A DNA stretch of 64,000 bases from contig NC_045142.1 of NCBI RefSeq assembly GCF_008831285.2, positions 9,846,952 to 9,910,951 of the forward strand. The letters run 5' to 3'. Source of the DNA: Nymphaea colorata (taxonomy: Eukaryota > Streptophyta > Magnoliopsida > Nymphaeales > Nymphaeaceae). The notes beneath the pieces were generated by a model, which had not been told where the DNA came from, made no database searches, and saw nothing but the letters and a program-made list of their open reading frames with translations. Made by a program: the position numbers and the translations under genes. Shown here one piece after another: positions 11,563 to 22,500 of the stretch (the stretch's first letter is position 1; every line of letters starts with the position of its first letter).

Positions 11563-14500
11563 ATGGCGAAGGTGATTGCAGGTCGCCTGCTTGCTTCGCA
11601 GAGGATGCGCTTCATGCCATCGTGCTCTTCTCTTCTCACCAGGAAATTCAGCACCGATTTAAAGGGTAAATAACTCTCTTTTTCGTTCCTTTGCGGTTTA
11701 TGGTTTGTTGTGTTTAGGAACTGATGATTTGATACTGATCATTTTGGTACCCTGAGGTTGGCTTTTGCCAATACTGGGTATGTTTGACAAGCATGCTATT
11801 TTTCTTTCTTCCACTGAAGACAATGGTCTTGGTGATCAATCTCGGTCGTTATGCTGTGTCCTATGTGAGACCTCACGCTCGTGGATTAACCACCGAGCTA
11901 GAAAATGTCACCTTTTATGAGATGACAATGGAGTTTGAATTTTCGTGAATGGTCTTGGTGATCAACCTCGGTCGTTCTGCTGTGTCCTATGTGAGACCTC
12001 GCGCTCGGGGATTAACCGCGGAGGTAGAAAATGTCACTTTTTATGAGGCTATACTATGACAATGGAGTTTGAATTTTCGTGAATGGTCTTGGTGATCAAC
12101 CTCGGTCGTTATGCTGTGTCCTATTGAGACCTCGCGCTCGTGGATTAACAGCCGAGCTAGAAAATGTCACTTTTTATGAGGTTATACTATGACAATGGAG
12201 TTTGAATTTTCGTGGAGATCTCAACAAGGTCATGCCGTTCATGGGACAACAAGAAATTTTATCGGTGTAAAACGACGTTAGAATGCTAAATAAATGGGCA
12301 ATTCATGTAGCATGTATAATTTCTTTAAAGTGCGCGCTAGATTGCTAATCAGAACAAGGGCAGCACTGAATCAATTACATGATTTTATTCTGGGCATTAT
12401 TGATGCATATTATTGAAATGCTTTTGTCTTTCATAGATGATTACTTACTTCAAGCTCATTACTTTGGAATTTCAATAGAAACAAAATCTTTGTTCATGTA
12501 CTTGTTTGCAACCGTTTTCCTCAAACAAATATAGAAGACGAGAAAAGGATGGGCAAAAGGGTGAAAATGTGAGGAATGGAATTCCATAATAACTTAAAGT
12601 TTGCTAATAATAAGGGTCATATTTGGGCTTTCTGGACGGCGTCACAGGTTTGGTCACAGATCCAGTCCTACTACCAACATGAAGCTCCAAAATCAAATAG
12701 TTATTCTGCCAAAATAAAATGATTGCTGCACCACTAGAATGTAACTGATGAGCTGAAGCAAGCAATCAATTGAGCGCTTAATATGGGTGATTTTAATCAG
12801 TCTGTAAGTATTCAAGCCATGCCTTGACTGTTTATGACTATGCCATTGCTACTAGGAAGCAAAATTGTTTCATTGCAGTACATGTGTAAGCCTTGTGGAT
12901 ATGTGGATGGAGTAGTTCTGTAATATTGCATAGAGGACCTGACAATAAATCCATTAGTTTCATCTTCCAGTCGGTACAGCATCTCATTTAGTATATGAAC
13001 ATTTCAAAGCAAGAAAGTCTGCAGCAGAAATTTTAATTCTTCAACAAGCAACTTCATTGTGTAGTTCTCTTCTTAGGAGGTATATTAGTTTTACATCTTT
13101 CAAGTGCGAAGGTGAAGTATCCACTTGTGGTTGTTAAGCTTTGTTATTGACTACTTTTACGGTTGGCAACAAGGGTAATGAAGAAAAGGTATGGTAATGC
13201 AAACACACTTCCATAAAGTCCTTTAAAGCTATGTACTAGGATGCTAATTTTCTCCTGGATCGTGTCTCATGTTCTTTTAGGACCACATGTTCCAACAATA
13301 ATAGTTGCTGAATTGACTCAGCAACAACCTTGCTGTCAATGCATCACTCAGATCCTCGGATTTCAATGGTTTTGTAACTTGTTGGTTGCAAATGGGCAAA
13401 TGATGGTGTCGATTAGATGGTCTTTGGTCTTAACACATGAACTAAAAAGTGAATTACAGCATACTGTCAACCTGTCATGCAGAAGCCCAAAATAATAAGC
13501 CGCTTATATGTTAAAATTTTAAATCGTCATTGGGTAGTTTGAGATATCACAAGCCTGAAGTAATAAACACAGTTTTAAATCGTTTTTAGGTAATTTGAGG
13601 TGTCACAAGCCTGAAATAATTAGTACACTTTAAATCGTTGTTCGGTACTTTTGGTGTCGGTAGTTAACCTTAGTGGTTCACGTTTATGTTCCTCCTATAG
13701 GCTCTTTCATGAAAATTGTGTGATTCAGTTGTGGGCAAGAAACTGAAAGGATCTTTTTTAATACACTAATTATTATACTCTTTGTTCATGTTGTTCAGAT
13801 GTGTTTCTTGACATTAATTACAAACTTACAAGGCTTTCAACCTGGAAAATGTGGTGGACGTTCTAGAGATGCCACCAGATTTGACATTAGTCTTATATCT
13901 TGTTAATACTTGGAGGTCATTTTCCGGATATGATTTCCCAGACAAGTTTTAACTGCTCAAATGTAGTTCTTACATTGTTCCGGTACTCGAGTATTAAGAT
14001 AGCTACCTGCTGAAAGTGTTATCTGAAGGTGCATTGACTCAAGATCCAGATTATATGAATCCTGCAATTAGGTCCAAGCTCAGTTGATCCAACTTCTTTG
14101 GGGGCTGATAAATATGCAATGAGATAGTCAATATAAATTCTGAATAGAAATTAGTAGAATTAATAATTAAAGTGCCAAAATAAGTTTCTGATTGGTCTTT
14201 CTTTTTTTGATTGTTTGCAATGTCATGGGTTAATGTCATCCCAGTCCTTAACGATCTTTTCTTTTTTTTTCATAAATAGATGGTCAAGGTTCATTTCTCA
14301 AGCACTTATTTGGACATGGACGAAAAACTGACAAGCAATGGGAAAGCAGGAAATTTGACCTTGCTAATTTTCTCTAAGTAAAAGTCCATACACATGTAAA
14401 ATTTTTGGCAGTTAATTATGCCCATACTATTCATATTATATTATAATGGCCTTCACTAGAGACCTTTTGGCACTTCAGCATTCCAGTGTTTAAAAGTGAC

Positions 14501-16479
14501 CAAAGATTTTGCAGTTGGGAAGTGGTAATTTCAAGTTAAAGAATATCTAGGAGGTGAGAAAGAGAGAAGAAAATAATAGAAGGAAAATGAAGAGAATTAA
14601 GTAAAAGTCTAGTTAAGAACAAAATGACTTGTTTCGATTTTATACCCTTCTTGTGAGTGAAGAACAAAATGATGTGTCCTGTTATTGTGTTACCTTCCCA
14701 TTTTATTTCCCTTAGTTAACAGCAATTTTCTAGACCGGAATGTTCTCCGAGTCTTCTTCAAGTAAAGGTCCTTCATCTAAATAGGAGCTAAATAGGAGCG
14801 CACATGCATGTATGAATCTGTTAAGTACTGTAACTGTAAATTGTGTTTCTAGACATACTATTTACGTATAATACTAAGTATATAATATCGGTATACTTGG
14901 GTATATATCATTACAAGCATATTTGTATTTTGTACATATTACATACATAGAACATAGCAGTAAATAATATGCAATACCTTTTCTGTTCTACTTTTTTTTC
15001 TTTTTGTATGAGGCTTATTTGGTCATTTGCTGCTGGGCTAGTCTCTGGCTAGAATACCCCCCCTTCATCTCTTGTATCTTGTTGAACCCCTTTGAAGTGT
15101 GCTCTTTCGGGCAACTTTTTTGGCTAATGAAAGCATTTATCTTTATCTTTCTCGTGTTTTGGCATTTACAATGGTCTTCTTATGTTCTCTTCTAGACTTC
15201 TATTGCTCTTCTGAGCACTAAATATACTCAAGCTCATATAATTGCTTGATTTCTGTAATAACCTATGGCTAGTTATGAAATAGTACCAGAGTGTTCCATA
15301 TCAAGACTGAAGTTATTTAAAGTGATGGGACACGTGGATGAGTGAAGGCAGAGATAGACATGAAATAGCAACTGAGTTACGGTGAAGGAGATCAAAGAAT
15401 GAATACTTTTGAACTTATGCTTTAGGACAAAGTTATTTTCATCTGCTCATCATATACATGCATGTATCTATGTATGTATACATGTGTGTGCACGTGTATG
15501 TGTGTCATGCAAGTATGCATGTGTGCATGGATTGTTGCTTAAGATGCATTTGTGTTGGATATTTTCTAAGGATTTTTAGACTACTTTTGTCTATGACATT
15601 GGTTAGAGACCATGGATGAAGATATAGTCCTTTTAAAGACCAGTAGTTGCATTTTGAAGAGCTGAAAGATCAATGACAAGATTGCACCAGGCAATAAAAA
15701 AACAATTTTTTTCTTACAAGGAATTCCATGCATTGCATGTTGATGAATAAAGGGTAGATAATGACATCTAAACACTTTAGTTCAAACCAAGAACTCTCCT
15801 ATATAACAATGAGAGGTTAATCCTGGTTAATACATAGTAGAACATCTCATCCCTCTTACATCGAAGAAGGTTTTGATGTATGTTGTAGAATCCTTAATTT
15901 TTATAATCACAACCTATGTCACATAGGTACGGGTACTGGTGTGGGTATGGGTACAGACCATTTTTAAAAAACTTGGGTGCGGGGGTACGGCTGTACACAC
16001 ACGCATATATATATATATATATATACAAAAAATTACAAATAGAACCCCATATGCATATTCAGCCATTACAACTTATATCTAAAAAGCACCTAGCAAGACA
16101 GAACCAAAAGATGAGAATGAGAATGTTAAATAAAATGCAGATTTAAGTGGTCATGATAAAGGTCAGAACCATGCCAAAGCACAAATATGCACTAAGCAGC
16201 ACAAGGATAAAATGTCGTGTAATCAAATGCCACAATCACAACACAAAGATTCACATAGATGGACTTGCAGAGAAGGATAAGGGGTCTATTAGCAAATGTA
16301 ACCATACACCAAGACAACGAAAGGGGACACTACAACTACAAAAAAAAGGAACACTACAACGAAAGGGGAAACAAGACAGCGAAAGAAAAATGGACGGCGG
16401 CATGCCAATCGAAAGAAAAATCACCACAACGAGAAAGGGGCGAATGCCAGCAGAGAAACGCCTCCAATCGACCCCACAA

Positions 16480-16517
<38 letters not shown>

Positions 16518-19500
16518 TTTTTCTTCTTATTCTTCTTCTTCGTCTTCTTTTTCTTCTTCTTCTTCTTCTTTCTTCTCTGAAACTCAGTACGACCTAAAAC
16601 TCAGTTCGTCGTCTTCCCTTCGCCGTTTGCCGTCGCCACCTACCGTCGCCGCTCACTGTACACCGTTCGCCGCCAGCCGTCGCCGCTGTCGCCTGCCAGT
16701 CTTTCGGTGAAGGTTGAAGAGCGAGGTGAAGAGAAGACAAAGAACGATGGTGGTTTAGCTTTAAGGGTTAATAATTTTAACGTGAAATATGTAAAAAATG
16801 TTAAAAAGTTAAAAACGATAAAAAAAAATTCAAAATCGGACAGATTTAGACTCGGTCAACTTTTACCGAGTCTAGAAAAGGTCGAACATGACCTTGGGTG
16901 CATTGACCGAACCCAGTGCGGTCAGCGCAGCACCCATGCCGCACCCATGGGCGTACCCGTACCGGTACCGTGCGGGTACTCCTCCTTTGGAAGATTACCC
17001 ATGTGACTAAGATCACAACACGTAGTTTCTCTACTACATATTGTCAAATGTTGATTTTCTTGGTGAAGGACTCTTACATGAAATATGTAATAGCCCAGAA
17101 ATAGAAGTGCATTTATTGGTGGATCATTGTAGTGTGCATCACTAATTATTTATGAAACCCGATAAGAAAACATTTTGAGCAAGCCGATTTTCAATTGTCC
17201 TTGGGATACAATGGGCACAGAAACCATGTCAACTCCTTATTTAGTGTGGGTTATCTAGAAGGACTAGCTTAGTTGTCAAGGTGTCTAGGTGTGCCTAGCC
17301 TAAAAAGGCATCCAAAAGTTGTTGCAATTGTGCTTAGTTATTTTTAATACTAAAATGTTGGTTTTATGTTTTATGTTTTATGTTTTATGTGTTAAGTCAG
17401 CATGTTAGCAAGTTAAAATTAGTCAAAATCAACTCATAAACAGCAAAATAACATGTTTGATACATTGAATTTGAACCAAATGATAGACTTCTCATTGTAG
17501 AACTGAAACTGACTTCTAAACAATATACATAAAACAGAAAATAACCAAAATAATACCTACTTTGAAATTTGTGCTCTCTAAACTGGACCTATGGTAGATG
17601 GCAACTGAATATGAACAAATTTAAAAGATTGTAAAAGACATCTACATGACTCTGACTTAAGCTGTCTAATGAATACATTAGTAGAACCCAAATCACACTA
17701 CAATCCTAACTCAATCAATTCATGTAAAAGATAAGACTTTGCAAGCAATCTAATTTCTGCACAAATTGTAATTTTCTAAGATACTTATAGCAAAAATACT
17801 CTGTTTTCAACATAAATTTTGCAACCACTGGGTCAAATCAAACTCCCTGCAATAAAGTTAAGCTATACGCAAGAGATAACAGGTCTTGGGAAGCAAAACA
17901 AATCAAGTATCAGAGGCCAAAGTCACCCAAACTTTCAAATGGACTAGGTGCCAGCACGCCTAGTCCAGCTTAGGTGCCAAACCCAGACCCTACGCCTAAG
18001 TGCATGGGATGTGGACTGATGACTAGTTCACACCTAGGCATCTCCTAAGGGATCCTTAACAACTAGGAGGAGTAGTGACTCTATTGACTTTTTGAACAAA
18101 TTGCATGCGACGTCATTTGTGTGTCAACAAATGCATTCCAGATAAATGATCTTCCACATAGGTAAAAGTGGGACCAGAATATATCATCTAACTAATTAGA
18201 AAACGAACATTAAAGTTTTCCCGGTTAATATCTACTTATGAGAAAACGAAGACGTTAAATGTTTCGTTGTCTTGGAAACTAGAGAAAATTAAAATGCATA
18301 ATAAAATTGCTAATTGGAACCCGATTCTAGTAAAATCTGTTAAGTTTGTACAATATGGATCGAGTCACCCAGACCCGACCCATTTGATCCACACGCCCAA
18401 CACATCGTGGGTGGTGGCATACTTGTAAATCTTAATGTTATTTTGTGTATTTTATGATGTACCCTAAATCGTGATTAGTGTATAATGATAACAAGAGGCT
18501 GACGTCATTAGTTGCTGCTCTCTTTCATCTCTCTCTTGCTTGGACGTGCAGTCCACTTCTCTCTTCCTCCTCTTGCATCTAACTTCATTTGGTGGTTTGG
18601 TATTAGATATCAAAATCTTACATGGTATCAGAGCAGGGTTTTGCCACTGAGAATGTCTGGTAAAAATCTCTAATTTCTGGCCTAATCTTTGTTTTTTTTT
18701 TGCCCTAATCCTCAAATCTCTATTTTCTGCCTTAATCCCCAAATTTTTGCCCTAACCCTAATCCCCAAATTTTCTGCCTTAACCCTACCATCTGCCCTAA
18801 TCTGCCCTACCGTCGGCCACCTAACCCTAATCTCAAAATTTCTATTTTCCCCCTATTTTTTTATTATTGCATCTATGGATCCCTACCGCAATTCCAGCAT
18901 CTTGTCGTCCAATTTCCTCTCCCAAATCTCACAAAAGCTAAATCATACCAATTATTTGACATGGAAACGTCAAATAGTCCCGTTCATCAAAAGTCACCGT
19001 CTCTATGGACATATCAATGGCACCACACCTATGCCACCTGAATGGATTATGCGAGAGGTGAAGAATGTTGTAAGGCAAGTTCAAGAGACCATTGTAGAAA
19101 TCAATCCTGAATATGATATGTGGATGGCTCATGATCAATCTCTCGTTGCTTATATCACCTCCACACTATCAGAGGAAGTTTTGGCAGGTGTTGATGATGA
19201 TCTTTCAGCACTTGAGTTGTGGAATGTAGTTGTTATCACGTATGCTCAAGTATCAGAAGCAAGATTTCTACAACTCAAGAGGCAATTTCAAGATATCAGG
19301 CAAGGCACACGTTCAGTCTTGGAATATCTACATGAGATCAAAAATGTCAGCGATCAGCTTGCCATCATAGGGCATCCAGTCAGTGACAAGGACAAGGTAC
19401 AACAGGCTTTGAGTGGATTGGAGCCAGAATTTGATGTTTTCTACACTGCTTTAGAGGTATTGTTTGTTCTTCCCTCTTTTGAAGACCTGAAAGCAAAATT

Positions 19501-22500
19501 GATTCAGCATGAAGCGAGTCACGTACAGCGACATGAATTAGTTCATTCTGGCAATCACAATGTGTTGGTCACTGGGACCCATGCTTTGCAAGGAAGTCAT
19601 CCAAGAGTTTAGAACTCACAGGCAGGGATAGAGAGAGGTATCATTCCTACACCTAACACAAATGCACAGGCAAATGTACCCCGAAGGATACCTACTTGTT
19701 TTTATTGCAATAAGAGAGGTCATGTGAATTCAGAATGTTTGCATAACCCTCAGAACAAGGGAAAACAGATCAGACGTGATAATAAGGCAGTAGGGTCATC
19801 TGTTTCGAACACGACCGCGGCATCGAACATTTTCCATGATGTGCAGCAGATTCTAATGACAGCACTGTTTAAAGTCAATCTCAAACAAAATGAGGAAGGA
19901 CAATGATATGTGGATTCTGGTGGTAACTGGTGACGCAGGTAAGCTTTCTAATGCTCTCCCTTATTTAGCTAAAGGCTCAGTCGTCACAGGAGATGGTTCC
20001 CATCACAAAATATCACATATTGGAAATGCACACTTATCCATGGCTCATTCCTCAATACCCTAATGGAATGTTCTTGTTGTTCCAAATGTCAAGAAAAATA
20101 TCATTTCTGTGTCAAAGCTTATTGATGATACTCATTCCTCTTTTGAGTTTACTCCTTCTTTTGTTTATATTAAGGATGTTCAAACCAAGAAGACATTCGC
20201 TGAGGGTGTTCGCAAAGGAGACATGTACGTCATTGAAGAAGCTCCAAAAGTGTCTAAGTCTTGTGTTTCAAATTCATCCTTTCCTAGTCATAATGAAGTC
20301 AATATCATAGAGTATGATATGCCATCTCTTTGGCACGGTCGTTTAACACATTGTAGTTGGTCTTTCATTCAAAGTCTTGTCGCAAACGGACTATTACAAA
20401 AGTTCAGTCTAAGTCCTGTCAATGAGTCTACCATGTGCTCAAGTTGTCATATTTGTAAGAGCCATGTTCTTCCTTTTTAATCAATAAATAAGCGAACTTC
20501 GAAGTTATTTGACATCGTTTATTCTGATGTTTGGGGCTTGCTCCTATTTCTTCTTCTTTTGGGAGTAAATATTATGTTGTTTTCATTGATTCTTATTCTC
20601 GTTACACTTGGATTCACTTCATGAAAAGCAAATCTGAAGTTTTCCGCTTGTTCACCTAATTCCACGTCTTGGTCCAAAACAAATACTCTAGTAATATCTT
20701 GCATTTCCAATGTGATGGTGGTGGTGAGTTCATTTCAAATGAATTTACTGAGTACTTACTAAATCATGGGATCACTAGACAGATTTTCTGTCCACACACA
20801 CCACAACAGAATGGTATTGCTGAAAGAAAACATAGACATATAGTTGAAAGTGCTCTCAGTATGATACATAACACTGATGTGCCCCATGACTTTATGGACT
20901 GAAGCCTTCCATACTATTGTTCATGTTATTAATCGACTGCCACTATCCATGCTTGAAGGAAAATCTTCATTCTTTATTTTACATCAAGAGCAACCAAATT
21001 ATGATGAGCTGCGTGTTTTTGGATGCATTTGTTATGTTCATGTTGATGTTTCTTTGATAAATAAGTTTCAAGATCGATCTGTCATGTGTAGATTTGTGGG
21101 TTATGCAGAAAATTATAAAGGCTATCGTTGTTATAATCCAAAGACTGGACGTGTGCATATTTCACGACATGTTTTTTATGAGCCCAGTTTGAAGGATTTA
21201 AAGGAGCCACATGCAACACTTAATGTTAGAAATGATGTATAAGACTCATGGCTGAATGCTGAAATATTAAACCAAAGAGCTGATATACACCACGCACAAA
21301 GTGACAGAACTATTGATGAGGTCGAGACAGTCACAAACACTCAAATGGACAGCATACCTTCATCTACTCAGACCAACAGCATGAATATGATTTCACCTAA
21401 TCGGTTTTCAGGAGTGGTGTATAATCGACGATCAGTTCCAGCTGATCCAGAAACTGCCACTACTTGTCCACGTAGATCAGAACGTGTGCGGCACCCTATT
21501 GATAGATGGGTAAGTTATGATAATTTCTCTTTGGAATTTCATCTCTTCATGACAGAATTGAACAAAAAGGTGGAGCCAAAATGCTATGAGCAAGCGTGCA
21601 AAAGCAAACATTGGATTGAGGCCATGAATGAAGAAATGACTGCCTTAAATGAATGTCAAACATGGGAGATTGTTCCTTGTCCAGATGGTAAGAATGTAGT
21701 GGGCTCAAAATGGGTTTACAAACTCAAGTATAAACCGAATGGAAGCATTGATAGATATAAGGCTCGACTCGTGGCTAGAGGCTTCACTCAGCAGTACGGG
21801 GAAGATTATGATGAGACTTTAAGTCCAGCCATCAAGATGGGAATAGGCCTGGGCATCGGGTCTGGCCGGCCTTACAACGTGCTAAAAGCCTGAACGGACA
21901 GAACCTGTCCGCGAAGCAGTTCGGCCAGAAGATTACGTAGTTTCAGAGACTTCCCGAGGTCAAAACGAGCTGAAATTTTCAGCATAGTCAGATAATTATA
22001 TCCTCTTAGTGCTGACAAAATTTGAAGTCAAAACTCCACCGTTTGATATTTCTGTACGTAAGTCATTTGGTTGCCTAAAAACAGCCTGGACTAAGGGCGT
22101 GCACATCGCACCACCCGGCCCGATGCCCAGGCCTAGATGGGAACGATCCGGGTTATCATCTCTCTTGTCATCTCATATGATTGGAATTTATATCAGTTGG
22201 ATGTTAAAAATGTTTTTTTTCTTGGCTTTCTAAAAGAAGAAGTTTACATGGAACAACCTCCTGGATATGCTACCAATGATCCAACCAAGTGGGTGTGCAA
22301 ATTACAAAAATCGTTGTATGGGCTTAAGCAAGCATCTCGTTCATGGTTCGATAGATTTTCCCTCCATATACAGCAGGCTGGTTTCCTCAGAGGTCCACTT
22401 GATCATTTTTTATTCATCTATCATTCAGGTGAAGTTACCACTTGACTACTCATATATGTAGATGACATAGTTCTTACTGGAAACTCTTCATTGTCATATA

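Noticed and set aside
11295..11673. 100-119-residue open frames on both strands at the start of the TMEM70-like gene
   Set aside because: They overlap the promoter and exon 1 in other frames and have no domain.
16147..16710. 187-residue open frame with a long Ser run
   Set aside because: It is the translation of a TTC/TCT microsatellite inside hAT copy A; no transposase motif and no splice context.
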